Origin: Sphaeramia orbicularis
Taxonomy: Eukaryota; Chordata; Actinopteri; Kurtiformes; Apogonidae
DNA length: 64,000 nucleotides
Reading direction: 5' to 3'
NCBI RefSeq assembly: GCF_902148855.1
Contig: NC_043965.1
Location: 27,204,023 to 27,268,022 of the forward strand
Part shown: positions 1 to 13,122 of the stretch, one piece after another
Layout: every line of letters starts with the position of its first letter
How positions within the stretch are numbered: position 1 is the stretch's first letter
Notes under the pieces: generated by a model
Databases searched by the model: none
Told to the model about the DNA's origin: nothing
The model's input: the letters and a program-made list of their open reading frames with translations, nothing else
Program-made: the position numbers and the translations under genes

Positions 1-1155
1 AAACGGAACCAACTTCACACTCCCCCGATGGGTTTTCAGGAGCACAGGAAGGAGCTCCGGCCTGGATAAGGCACTACTGCCCCATCGACTGAGAAAATCA
101 GAACCGAATTTTATTTTTTCATAGAACGGTATAAACACCTTTAAAAAAATGGGGTCTGTTTTTCTGAATTAACGAGCCAAATTTTTTAAACTTATTTTTT
201 CTCGTAATTACGAGATAATTATCTCGTTAATTTGGAAAAACAGAGCCAAATGTATTTTTTTGTGTGAATGCAATACACTTCTGTAACACACATCTGTACT
301 ATGGTATTATTACATTTTCTCCTTCATAAAAAACTCACATTGAATTATTACAAGTCAGTCAAAATAACACTGTCCTGTAATCTTCATGCGCTACATCAGC
401 TGATAGTTTACATTACATCTCTGTTAGTATAGCTGCATTTTTAGACTGAAAACAGCCTCAGTAAAATCACATTTCACCTCCTTTTTCTGCATGGTTTTTA
501 TCATCAGTAGCTGCACCAAAGATCTGTTTGGAATCATCAAAACTGTCCCAGTTTAGTCTGAACCGTGGCTCAGCAAAAGGCAAACACAGCAAAGATAATA
601 ACATCACATAATAACTTCATACCTTCATAAGCACCATTTCAGAATTAAACTCTATTCTTAGGGTAGAGCTGTGTCCAGTGGTGAAAACAACAACAGTACT
701 TCTAGCTTTTATCACTTTTTTTGGCTGAATAGTTGTTTCTCAGTGGTTCGCATCTCATCTTGTCACGTTCTAACACTTTGGTCAAATCGAGACTAGCAAA
801 GTCACTCACTACTCCCTCTAGTGGCCACATAAATCCACCAGACTGTCGTGAATATATTTAGTTCATGCCTTTTCCATCCAATATACTGGCGATTTTTTAC
901 ATAACTTCAGAACTCTTTTTTATAAACATTCTAAAAAACTTTTAGGTAATTTTTCAATATTTTAAAGTAGAAATACTGCACATGGCCCCTTTAAGTCATC
1001 ACTGCTTCAAATGATGTTAAACACAGTGAAATAAGATTCATAAGGAAATATCACAGATCAACACTGTCTTTATACTTTATATATGTAGTTGTATAATTTT
1101 ATCCTGCAATAATCAATGACCATGACAGGAGTAACAGACCCTGCTTCTTTTGTAG
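1..1155. other. homer1 intron sequence, no exon seen
   Basis: This is non-coding intron DNA upstream of the first visible homer1 exon. It is AT-rich. A small palindromic motif near 195-235, alternating CTCGTAATTACGAG and its complement, resembles a common fish repeat. No open frame matching Homer was found, so the EVH1-domain exons lie left of the window. Confidence 0.6.
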
Positions 1156-4100
1156 GAGTCTCCAGGAGGCGAGCTCTCGTCACCTTTGACCCCAGTGACT
1201 CCACCCATGGAAACCATCAACGGCACAGATGAAATCTGTGACACAACCCCCAACTCAGACACCCGTCCAGAACCAGCGCAGAACGCACTGGCCTTCGCAC
1301 ACAGGTAGACCCAACCCTGATTTGTTCACTGACCTGTGTCGTCATGTCACAGTCTGACTCTATGCTCTCACTGTCATCTTTCACACAGTAAACGCACAAA
1401 TGCACATTAAATGCAGTTACAGATGTTGCACTGGATGGGTTCATTCTGCTCTCTGTCATGTCCAGTTTTGAAGGGCGTTCTGTTCTGCTGTTTGTCTGAA
1501 GCGCAGACATACACCAGTCTTTCCTTCTCTTTTCCTCTTTATTCCTGTACACCTTTATGTTTTTTTTTTTTTGACCACATATCAGCATCATAGTGATCTC
1601 CCTCTATTCATGCCTGCTCTCTCGTGTTTTTCCTCTCTAGGGAGCAGTTTAAGACTTGTCGGGTCTGCTCTTTCTGATAGGGATGTCGTTAGGAGTCCTG
1701 ACTACAGCGACATCATAACTGCACAAAACTAAAAAAAAATGTTCAGGCACAAATTTGTCTAAAAATCTACTGCTTTGATTTCAGTTCAGCCACAGGAAGG
1801 GTGTCTTTACAAAACCTAATGCATGGCTGCGTAATGCTAAACTGTTAAAAATGGCAACTACAGCACGCCATTACTCTGGTGCAGAAGAATAAGGGCACAA
1901 TGCATTTTTAATAAACCAGTAACACTTACACGGACCAGCAAGAGATGTAACTTTCTCAGGAATGAGGAGCTAACAATCTAAGATATTTACCTTATTGATC
2001 TGAGCATGCTTGGTATATTTGAAGTTTTACTGTTTGTTCTACTACAATGCAATAATATCTTTTAAAATGCAAATTTCTAATTGTATGACTTTTATGTTTG
2101 ATGCATTATGGAGTATGTGACAGTATCACTTCTATGCATGCACACTCCTGATGTACACACTCCTGATGTCTTTATGTCCTTGTTATCAGACTAAATATTC
2201 AATGTGAATGTTAATGGTTGTTTATTTTACAGTAGATTGTGTAAGATAAAGAGGTCAAAGCGTCATGTAAATGATTTTGTATAATGGCTTTCTGGAGAGG
2301 TATCGCTGCTAGGTTTATCAGCAAAAAGGTGTCTATGACGCATTTATGTAAGACTTATATAACATACTGTGGGAGGCAGAGAATACAAAGAAGACAGACA
2401 CACGGAGAGTGTGTGTCAGAAACTAGCAAGAAAGAGCACAACAGAGGGGTGCATTGTATAGTCTGCACATGAGTCACTGATAACCAAGTATCAACTGCAG
2501 ACACACAAACTTACTGCTATGAATTCACACTTCTGAAAGTGAACAGGAGGACACGCAGAGTCAGAGACATGTGAGTGACTGAATAGTTGTTTTTTTTTCT
2601 CAGGAGAGGAAATGTTGCTATTATCAACTGTCACCTGTAGTCAATTGTGCACACAGGTCTTTTCATTTGTAAAATCTCTGTAATATCTCATTTTATTATT
2701 TCTCTGGCTGCGATTCTTATTAATTAAAGATGTCAATCAATTGCTTAATGTACTATCATTCTTTTTGTGCTGAAGTGCTGGTGTCGGAGATGAGATGCAC
2801 TGTAACAGTATCATTTTACAATCTTAAGAGGCGCTTGTATTAACATGTGTTGAAGTCCACATTGTAAATACTCATAGATCCCTTCTGCTTCATCTTGAAC
2901 TTAAAGCTACATAGATTTGTGCAGTGAGATGTAGAGAGGACACCCACTGCCTGCTGCAGCGTTGCTGTTGATGTGTCTATTAATGCTGCATGCGTGGGAG
3001 ACGGGGTCGACTCTCAGCATTGGAGATGGCAAGTGTGGACGTAACAAGCAAACCTCAGTCTCGCATATTCAGGCATATGCAAAGAGGGTAGATGCGAGAA
3101 TCATCCACAAACACCACTCTTTTTATCTTTAATATCTTTTTCACCTTTTTATGCACACATGGATCAGAATTTTTGTAATTATCTACTACATACATGATCT
3201 TTATATGTTTATCACTTTTGCAGTAGCTATGAGTCTTTTAAAGGTATATTTCTGACATGTTGTTACGTGGTGTGTAAAACCGTTAGTTGATTTGTTGAGA
3301 GAAAAATAAAAATGTTGTATGTAAATGATGCATTTGTGTTTATTTTGTGTGGTTCAAACCTACATGTAGAGAAGCACCTGTAATACAGGTGTGTGTAGAC
3401 CTCTGTGGTATTGTGCTTCTATGCGGTGTGTCGGATATGAAATGATGTACATATATGTATAGCTCTTGACAGCACAGCAGGGCTGTGTAGGCAGGTTTAT
3501 GTGGGTGCAGGGGGCAGAGGAAGACAGAGGAGGATGAGAGACAGCTGTATGCAGGGCTGTGAGAGGGTTTTTTATATCCCAGTGTGTAGGCGTGTTTGGC
3601 AGGTCTGCAGAGGACACGTCTGAATGGTTTTCTGAATGTCGGAAGACCTTTAGTTGGGTTTGCCTTGGCTTCATGTGAATGGTCTTGTAGGGTTGGAGGA
3701 TGTAGGTGTCTTTTTTGTGGGTTTGCGCTAAGACTTGTGTGAGCGAAGCGAGTGGCAATGTCATACGTCAGGGTGCCTCCGTTCCTCTGGTGCTGCCATG
3801 GCAACTGCACTGGCTCCCTGCTTTTCTTAAGGGGTTCTGTGAGGAGGAAACACCTACCTGACATGGACAGCGGTCAGGACACAGAAGAAATTCATAAACG
3901 CTGTAAAAACACTACTAGTGTCAGAGGTGTGTGTTTTGTGATTAGTAGTGTGCCAAGTGTGCGCGGAGAATTATGTGTAACACTGTGAAATAGTAAGACA
4001 CAAAACACAGGCTTGATGCTTTATTCAATACTTCTGTAATATTGGCATTAACAATGCAGTGTACACATGACAGATTATATTCACATCACAAAACATTGAG

Positions 4101-7100
4101 AATTCAAATGAATTAAAATAACACACAATAAAATAAAATAAAGAAATAAAATGAGGAAGATACAAATAAATCAATAAAATGAATTATTTAAATCTGCTGT
4201 CACATATGCAATTAAACAAGACTTTGAAATTTCACAGTAATTTTACTTAAAAATGCATAATGAACACTGTCCTAAAAGTTAAAGGGTTAATCTGCATTTG
4301 ATTCCCTTAACACCACACAATAGGTTCCAGTATTATGAGAAGTGTACTTACAAATTAACAGTCACCTGATAAAAAAAAAAAAAAAAAATCTAAATTGTAA
4401 AAAAAAAACAAAAAAAACATTCATTTGTAAATAATTGTACACACATTGTCTTCATATTACCAGCAGTCTATCAGTAGTTCAATGGCAACAGCGATGAACT
4501 TACCCTTCATGTGTTTCACACACCATCACTTCTGCTCTGCTGTCCTCACCAAGAATTGCGCTCAGGTGCCCTCTGAAACCTTTAAGCCAGACTCATTTAA
4601 TGGAGATGAACACCAGTGTCAAAATATCTTTCACTCTTCTGTGTCCTCTAAATTTCCCTCCATCGCTCTGCTTTGCTTTCTCCGTCTGTCTCCATCTTCG
4701 CTTCTTGACGTCTCGCCTGCTCTCCTGCACTGCGAGCTGGTTTGTGGGGTTTATACATTGGCAGTGCTGTGCGCCTTGGTGACAGCATCGCTCCATGTGT
4801 GTATGTGTGGTAGTGTGCCAGTTAATATGTGCATGTGTAGGATGGAGTGTCGTCTCCCTCCTATGCGTCACACACACAGACACACTTGTACTTGCAGAGG
4901 GGGTGGCTGTTGTGTAAGAACTGAAGGCACCGTGGGAGTCCTGAGTGAATTAGATCTGGGCTTTCTCTCTTTTACACTTCACAGAGTGGGTGTTATGGCA
5001 TAGCAGAATGCTGCAGTGTGTGAGTGTATATGTGTATGGCAGGGAGGGGGGTGGAACAATACTGAAAACAACGTTGTTATGGGTCAGAAACAGACCCTCA
5101 TCACTCCGAGTGAGTGAGCTAAGCTTCCTTTTGTGTTGTTCAGTGTATTTCTTTCCACTGCTGTGAGGAATTACAGTGAAGTATGTGGGAGCAGAAGCTC
5201 CTTTTCAAAGGTACTTGACTCGATGTCAGCTCTCGACAATGTTTAGGTCCCATATATTTTCCTGCCCATGTGAGACAGTATGTGAGAGATAGGGATTGAA
5301 CAATATGTAAACCATAAATGGATGCCTGCAGTGAAATCCGCACAGGGAGCTTTTTTTTTTTTTCTTCAGATCGTAGAATTATGCTTCAACTCTAAACTGA
5401 CTGCACAGATGAGATGCAGGAAGTGTTTCTCTGCTGTCCTCACACATCTCTTCTACTATAAAATTCCATCATTCAATCACTTCTGCTTTATCTCTCATTT
5501 CATCCTCTCTTCTGTGAGTAGCTGGACCAGATTAGGCTCCAGCCAGTCTGAGGATATAATCTCAGATTACAACCAGTGTGTCAGACAGCTGCTTTCAAAG
5601 TTACAGGCCAGGAAGTGTACCATGAGTGTCCACTACAGCCCTTTCAGCTTCCTGTTTCTGCTAAACTGTTCAGATGTGCATTTAGGTGGATGAATAACTA
5701 GTACTGACTAAAAAAACTTTATGAGTGTAATTGCTGTGGTCTGGATGGAATGTCAGTGAGATGAACCTCAATAATCTGTGGTTATTTTTGGCAGATTTAC
5801 AAAGGCCAACATCAGCTTTAACCCTTTATAGGGCACTCATAGAAATACTCTGAAATTCAAAATTTCAACCTTAGTGTGTTATTGGAGGACCCAACAAGAC
5901 TTTATTACTTTTGTGAAAGGTCAGTGAAGTTACTGTATTTGGTTCCTTGCCCGTAAGTGGCAGGAAAAAAAATACAATAAGTGTATCTAAAAAAAATACA
6001 AGAAAAACACATGTAATGTGAAAGGAACATGTATTTTAGAACATTAGAACAACATAAGTGCTGATCCAGGCACCTGTCAACAAATACATTATTACTTTGA
6101 ACATCCTCACTTACATTAGTACCATTACTTCATGGTACTGTAATGGCAAAATTATATCACTTGAGTAACCGTCGAAACCATATCACTCACGCAATTCCTA
6201 TCTGACCCATTTGTGTAATTCCATCTAACTGGGCTAATTTATATCACTTGTATAATTCTTAACTAACTTCAAACCTCTGGTCTTACTGTACTCACACAGT
6301 CACAACATACACTATCTGTATCTAACTGCACAGCACATTCTCTGTTATCAAGGACATTAGCCACCGTGTGTATCAGGGAACACAAAGCATCTCACGCTGA
6401 CGTACATGAGCAGCACCAAATCACCCCATCAATGTTTCCCTCCATACGTAGGACCTCTGAACCCATCCTGACCCCTCCCACAGAACCCTTGATTACTTCA
6501 TGACGTTTGACCACTTGTCAGCTGTTTAAGACTATAACCTTGCTTTTTACCTCTGCCAAGGAGGTTATGTTTTTGCCGGCGTTGGTTTGTCTGTCTGTCT
6601 GTCTGTCTGTCTGTGTGCAAGATAACTCAAAAAGTGATGGATGGATTTGGATGAAAATTTCAGGAAATGTTGATACTGGCACAAGGAACAAATGATTAAA
6701 TTTTGGTGGTGATCGGGGGGGGGTCACGGGGGCACACTTATTTGCCTTGGCGGAGGTATGCGCTCTCTGAGTATTTTCTAGAAAAGACAGCGCAGACTTC
6801 CACCAAGGCAGATCAGTGGACCCCCGTGTCCCCCCCACCCCCAATCACCACCAAATTTAATCATTTGTGCCACAGACAGACAAACAGACAGACAGACAAA
6901 CACTGGGGGGAGGGCACTGATCTGCCTTGGTGGAGGTCTGCGCTCTCCTAGTGCTTTTCTAGTTTCATTGTCCTATCTTCTTCTGTATATAATGCTCACT
7001 ACTCCATTCTCACTTACTCTCTCTTAAGACTTGTTCAGGGGGAGTCCTTCCTGCAGGAAGCAATAAACTCACATGAAAGGCCAGTTTTGACTCTTGAGTT

Positions 7101-9727
7101 CTCAAATGACAGATTTTCCCACCATGGTACCAAACAAAGCAATTACACTCACTGTTCATGCAGAGGTGGACCTTGCAGGCCCTGTAGACTACATTGGACC
7201 TGAGATGGTTGACTCACTGTCCTCACTGTAACTGGTGCTGTCCCTGTATTGTAATATGTGTGGAAATTACCAAAAATAGTCACTTGCCCAATAAAGGGTT
7301 AAGATATATGAGTACATCCATAGTATGTAAACATAATCATCATTTTATGTTGCTGCAAATGATGTAAACTGACAGTGCATTCGTTCCTGTGTCCTGCAGC
7401 CCCGCCATGACAAAACACTGGGAGGCTGAGCTGGAGGCTCTGAAGGGAAACAATGCCAAGCTAACAGCGGCTCTGCTGGAGTCCACAGCCAACGTCAAAC
7501 AGTGGAAACAACAATTGGCTGCCTACCAGGAGGAGGCAGAGAGACTACACAAAAGGGTGAGTGACGGGGGCAGTGGAATACTTGTGTGATCTCATGTTTG
7601 ATTAAATCATTCAGACCAAAAAGGTGACATCGTTTGAATTGGGGGAGTGAAAAGTGAAAATAAAGAGACAGAGGAGAGATCAGTGTGGTCACAAAGAAGA
7701 GAAAGAAGAGTTCAGGTGAACAACAGTGGAAGAGAAAGAAAGGGTGAGATTGGATGTCTCAGTGTTCTGTGAATATTAATGCTTATTTCCGTCGTGTTCT
7801 CATAGGTGACTGAGCTTGAGTGTCAGAGCAACCAAACTCCTGTGATCAAATCCCAGAAGACTGAACTTAACCAAACCATCGAGGAACTGGAATCTACACT
7901 AAGGGACAAAGAAGAGGTGTGTCAGAGAAAGAGACCTGAGATGGAAGAACAGTGAATTAAAATAATTATAATGGTTTATGTATCCTGCATTCATGTTAAT
8001 CTCCTTTGTCCTCCTCCAGGAAATGGAAAAACTGAAAGAAGAACTGGAAAACATGAATGATCTGATGGAGCAGAAAGACACCCTTACTCAGAAACTTGAG
8101 GTGCGTGAATCATTATATTATCCTCAGAATATTCTTCAGGTTTTTGGTGACCTGCTTGAAAATATAAACGTATTTAAGAGTGTCAAATTGAAGAAACGGA
8201 ATATAACACTTATCATTGTGTTTGGATTTTATTGGAAAGCACTTTGGTCACTTTAAGTGTTGTAAAGGGCTCTACAAATAAATATTGGTTGATTGATTGA
8301 ATGATTGATTTCCTTTGTATATAATCATACAAAAATGAGAACCAGTGTGTTTTTGTTACCTTGGAATATGGCGCTTCATCTGTAGCCTTTCTTTTATCCA
8401 TTTTATCACAGGTGGCATTCCATCATGTTGTACATCACTATGTTTCCTAAGTAATATCCCTTTAACTTGCTGTAGTGAAATCTTTTATATTTTTAGTGGC
8501 CACCATAGGTCCAGGTGAGCTGACGGCCGTGTGGAAATTAAACCGTAGATGCCACTAATATTACAAATTGAACCTTTAACAATTAGTGGTTACATCAGCC
8601 TTAACCCATAAAGACCCAATGTGACTTAAGTGGCAGTTTCCAAATGAATTTTTCTCACCTTTCCTAAGTGATTTATCACCATTTATTATAATACTCTCCT
8701 CTGAATTTAGCATTTTTTCCAGTGAAAATTATGTATTTTCCTATGTTTAAGTCACTGATCATGAAGATGTTCATAAAAGCTCAGAGTAAAGTCAAAGGTT
8801 ATTATATCAAACAGAAAAAAAAAGGAAGAAAAGGTGAGTTTTTCAGTAAAATCTATCATTAACTGAACATAAACCAAGTGTGTCCATCCACTGTCATTGA
8901 TCCAACTCCATGAGTTTTACTGGTGAATCATTGTTGTAGAAGATGACGGTGTTTCCACGGTAACTACGGAGCCTCTGAACATCCAAATGGCTCATATCTG
9001 ATGACCATGAAAAGACGACAAACTACATTTTACCCGAATCATTTACATGTATTGATAGGATTAGTGGGTCAACAGTTTAGATCAGTAGATGGTTTCGGTC
9101 AGTGGTGGATGTTTGGGTCTTTATGGGTTAACCTCCTAAGACCCAGCTATGAGTTTTCTGTCTACATTTGTGGACAAGAGTTTCACAACTTTATACAAAA
9201 AAAAAAAAAAAAGAAAAGAAAACTGTCCACCGCAAAGGACATTCCATAAAAAATTTGAAAACTGCATCCGAAAAAACTGTTGCATGGTGATGTTTCCAAT
9301 ATAGGCACTTATTTAATAAAAAACAAAAAAAGCTTGTACTTTGCTGACATTTCCTGGGTCTTAGGAGGTTAAGGTTAAGGTCTAATACAGGTGCTTTGAC
9401 CTTCCAGTTCTCCTGTTATCAGCTTATGTCTTGTAGAGTTCCAGGGAGAGGTAGGGTGTGTGGGTTAAATAGTTTCATAAATGCACCTGTCAAGGCTGTC
9501 ACATGGTCTCAGAAACACTACTATTGCTCTTGTAGGAAACGGAGCTGCGCAGTCGAGTCCTGGAGGAGCAGCTGGCAGGAGCTGAGCAGCGGCTGGAGGA
9601 GAACCAGGAGGAGCAGGAGAATTTCAGGAAGAGCCTGCGGACGCTGTTGGAGCTGCTTGACGGGAAGATTTTTGAGCTGACAGAGCTCAGAGATACCCTA
9701 GCCCGACTCATAGAAGAAGCCAGCTAG
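1156..9727 (+). CDS. homer1: Homer scaffold protein 1, C-terminal coiled-coil exons (5' part outside the window)
   Basis: Homer1 is a postsynaptic scaffold. Its N-terminal EVH1 domain binds proline motifs in mGluR1/5, Shank and IP3/ryanodine receptors, and its C-terminal coiled coil tetramerises. Only the C-terminal part is here, in five exons: 1156-1304, 7400-7556, 7806-7916, 8020-8100 and 9536-9727, giving 229 residues and a TAG stop. All have AG/GT borders and phases close. The first exon is the Ser/Thr/Pro linker containing SSPLTP and INGTDE. The next begins the coiled coil with KHWEAELEALKGNN and LLESTANVKQWKQQ, which are near identical to mammalian HOMER1. The last holds the leucine-zipper end DGKIFELTELRDTLARL. 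Reading continues past the short Homer1a branch point, so these exons belong to the long coiled-coil form. The gene converges with jmy. Teleosts can have two homer1 paralogues, and which one this is cannot be told. Confidence 0.95.
5818..7302. mobile_element. TTAA-flanked non-autonomous DNA element
   Basis: The left end reads TTAACCCTTTATAGGGCA and the right end TGCCCAATAAAGGGTTAA. These are inverted ends of about 17 bp with one extra base on the left, and both are flanked by TTAA. A TTAA target is typical of the piggyBac and Kolobok superfamilies. No transposase frame is visible. A different foldback repeat lies inside at about 6549-6962, so the element was probably invaded after insertion. 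The superfamily is inferred from target and ends only. Confidence 0.6.
6549..6962. repeat. Foldback repeat with GTCT/CAGA microsatellite arms
   Basis: A left segment from about 6678 (GGCACAAGGAACAAATGATT) is repeated in reverse complement ending about 6873, with the turn near 6780. Outside these arms lie a (GTCT)n run at about 6588-6615 and a CAGA-rich run at 6873-6902, also inverted. The outer ends ACCTCTGCCAAGG and CCTTGGTGGAGGT are imperfect inverted copies. The family looks like a widespread fish repeat, but I cannot name it. Confidence 0.6.
8601..9131. mobile_element. TTAA MITE, AACCCATAAAGACCCA family
   Basis: The left end TTAACCCATAAAGACCCA and right end TGGGTCTTTATGGGTTAA are perfect inverted repeats of 18 bp including the TTAA. 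The interior is non-coding. Relatives lie at 53052-53548 and around 62260-62501. It sits in the last homer1 intron. Its right TTAA is at the same time the left TTAA of the next element. Confidence 0.8.
9128..9372. mobile_element. TTAA MITE, AACCTCCTAAGACCCAG family
   Basis: The left end TTAACCTCCTAAGACCCAG and right end CTGGGTCTTAGGAGGTTAA are perfect inverted repeats. The interior has a poly-A tract and the motif CAAAGGACATTCCATAAA. A partial copy in the opposite orientation lies at 35356-35462. The ends differ from those of the neighbouring element, so this is a second family placed directly against the first. Confidence 0.8.
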
Positions 9728-9848
9728 AGACGGAGCTGCTTAAACTTTATAGACAGAGCCATATGATAATTAATTTACACCCTGACATCCCCAAATCACC
9801 CTCACCGACCCGACTTGACGCTCTGTTCTCCTTGAACACCCCAGACAC

Positions 9849-9854
9849 AATAAA
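9849..9854 (+). terminator. Candidate homer1 polyadenylation signal
   Basis: The first canonical AATAAA after the homer1 stop, 122 bp downstream. Mammalian homer1 3' UTRs are much longer, so later signals may also be used. Confidence 0.4.
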
Positions 9855-12800
9855 ACTGAGACACTACACTGCCCTTATTCATATATTGCTCAAAATGGGC
9901 AGCTAATTTCCCGTTTTTACCTTGCAGACATCAAGCTCAAATTTCCTGCTGGCACTCCTGTAGTTTAAGACAACACAGGGACTACCTCATCTTGCCTTCT
10001 GATTGGCTGGTGTGGGTGTATCCTTGGTTGATCTCATCAGTCATAGAGATGCCTGCCGTGGCACACTGCAACTGCCCCCAACCCACGCACGCACACATAC
10101 CCCCCCAACACACACACACGCACACACACAGTTAACTTGAGAACTGTGCCTCAGTGCCATCTGCTGTTTGACTGGGAGCGCAGCGCCACAGCTTGCAGCA
10201 TAACAATGTCACACCCTCCTCCTTTTTTCCCCCTTAAACTGTCCCCCCAAGGGGAATGTTGAAAGTCATGTGGAAATAATTGCTGTTAAGACTCAGAGAA
10301 CTGCGCCAAAGCTGCCAAATCCCCCCCAAAATATTGTCCTCTAACAAGCAGATGCTTTGATCCAAAGTGACTTACTGTACAGAGAGAAGTGCTGAACAGT
10401 GTGCATGAGCTCGGCCTGCCAGCGGAGTGTCACTGGAATTAAAAGACTGCTCTCAAACAAACAAGTCAGTCTCACCTGTTGGCCCAGAGTATTATCACTG
10501 CAACTCCCCAGCCAGGACACACAGGGCTGCTGGGAAATAGAGTTTCAATAAGTGGACCACTTCGCAAGTGTAATCGAATGACTACTATGTATCCATACTC
10601 TATAAAAAGTTCAACATGATTAACAAGTATTGATTGAATCTTCCAGTGGCATTGATCATGCCACACACAAATTTTAGAAGGCATGTGCCCGTGTTAGATT
10701 TAACATGATTCCTGTATCCAGACTGCTTCCACCATCACAGACAACTGACCTGTCTTCCTGCCAAACTCAGTGTGGTGTGTGTTCTTGAACAAGGCCTGAC
10801 CTTTGACCTAATGTGTGCCTTCAAAGCACACATAAGTGGACACGTTTGTATATAATATAGTGTGTATGTGTGCGTGTGTGTGTTTTGTGCTGTGCGAGAA
10901 GATCAAGGCCTTCACACACGTACACTGAGCAATACCAGACAGGCTCTATATTATAACACCTCTATCTAACACTATCAGGTAATCTACTCAGCGGACCCAT
11001 GCAGATAGGTCAGATGCAACTCAGCTGATCCCCCCCCCGCGTCCAATATAGAAAGTGTACTACTGTTGACCGCGAACCTGTGTGGCAGCCCTGACCGGTC
11101 GAAGTAGTGCATCGTGAAGGGCTTAGAGTGTCATCCACGTGTTCATAAATCTCCACCTTCAGTGAAACTGGCCACAGATTTTCACTCATCACAGTGAATA
11201 CAGAACTGTACTCAGTTTCTATTGTTTTTTACACAGGATATAATACTGATGATATACTTATAAATCTGTATAGGATAACTTTCTATACTTATGTTGGCAT
11301 TGTAAATGAATGGATGGATTATTCAAATGCAGTAACACTCTGCAGTGGCTTATTGTTGTGTATTAACCCAAATAAAAAGCATTATGTTGTTATCAGACAA
11401 TGAAAACTTCTTCAAAACATTTGAACAATTAAGCACCACAACATAAAGACATAACTCTTTACTCGTAAAGAAATGATCTTCAAATCAGTGGCAGTAAATT
11501 CTTCTATTACCTTATAGTGTGATTGAGCACCTTGAATTATTACACTGGACTAAGTATATTTTATGTCCAGAGATTTGCATCAGTAGCACAGTTGAATTCT
11601 TTAGTTCTTTCTGTATTTTATTCTCAGGTTAATACACGAGAATAAGGTCCACGTAGAGGGAAATGTTACCCGGTCATTTTCTTTCTGGTTACACTTCAAC
11701 AGTCGAATGACAGAGATGGAAAACCACAATATTATTGCTCTTGTTAATGAATGCCTTTGTACAGTAGTGGATAAGAAGCTTTTCATTCTCCTGTTTTGTA
11801 ACTTATGGTATTCAATGTAGGTATTATTATTGTATTTAGAGGTATGAAAAGACTGGCAATATTTTTGACTATTTAAAGTAATTTTGAACTCATGATATTA
11901 AAGAGGTACCTCAGGCTAATGATGTTCGTAGATTGGTGGAATGTGTGTGTTTGCAGGTGAGATGATAGAAATAATGCTGGAGAAAACGATCAGGAGACAA
12001 ACCTGTTGGTGCTTCAGCCAAACTAAATTCTTTGTTGAGTTTAAACAAAAACGAGCCCTATCAGGCAAACAACGCTCCTCTGTGAACTAAGAAATGCTAT
12101 GTTTTATATTCAAATACAGTGACCACATGAATTCAGTGTGAAAATCTGTTTTGTTCTGTTTCTTCCACATCAACAACAAAAAATAGACAGAGCTCTTGCT
12201 TGCTTCACAAGGTTTTAATCAAATGCAGGGGAAAGGTTGTAAATAAAAAACAAATAAATGAAAATGACAAGACTAAAGGCAAAAAGGTATTTTTAGAGCA
12301 GTGTGCCTATACACCAATGTGTAAAAACAACTGCATTGTCCATTAGGCAATCAATCTAAACTCATCACTCATTAAGTTTTTTGATCATTTTCTTCACTTG
12401 TCTATGTTGATATTGCACTTCTCAAGTGACTGACAGAGGATCGTATAGTCAGCCTGTAACAGCTGTACACAGGAAATGTTAAGAAGCATCACAAAACAAT
12501 TTGGCTGGAAACGCTTTGGAAAAACAGGATACAAAAGCAAAAAAAAAATCCATGTAAATTACAGCTAGTTGACAAATAAGCTTTGTTAGGACTATAGGTA
12601 ACGGTCAGTGTAAACAAATGACAGTGTGTGTTCATAGTCAGTCAGGTGAGAGTAGAAGGTGTCACATTCTGAGCCGAGTTTTCTAAAAGCATTGAGTAAC
12701 AAACTCAAAACATTACATTATTTTGCCCTGGTCATACCAAGTTATTCAGTCAGGTAAAGTCATGGTTAGTTTCTAGATAAGAGTCAGGTTTGGAGTTACT

Positions 12801-13116
12801 TCTGTCTCATGCTACATGATGAAAGTACCAAGGAAGAACATTGTGCTAACAGTGACAGAAGACATGTAAAAGTGCCTCAAATTTGCATCGCAAGGAAAAT
12901 AATAAACTCTCTTTAACACTGAGCTATTTTCAAAGTGTATAATGTAACATATACTTCCATGCCTGTTCTGTCTACATTAGTGTCTGCATTATGGTTGACC
13001 ATGAGTGTTTTCACAGCAGGCTCTGAACACAAGCGCAAGAAAAATAGAACGGACATATCTTGGAATCAAAGTTGTTAAAGACAGTGCATGCTGAGGCTGT
13101 TTCAGGCTCAGAGACC

Positions 13117-13122
13117 TTTATT
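13117..13122 (-). terminator. Candidate jmy polyadenylation signal
   Basis: AATAAA on the minus strand (TTTATT on plus), about 1.76 kb past the jmy stop. It is the first canonical hexamer I found on that strand. Confidence 0.35.

Larger units (their letters stand above)
1305..7399 (+). other. homer1 long intron (about 6.1 kb)
   Basis: This is the GT-AG intron between the first two visible homer1 exons. It holds several microsatellites and a 1.5-kb TTAA-flanked element at 5818-7302, itself carrying a foldback repeat. Short open frames at 3340-3864 and 4446-5003 have no recognisable similarity and unstructured composition, and are treated as chance. Confidence 0.7.
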
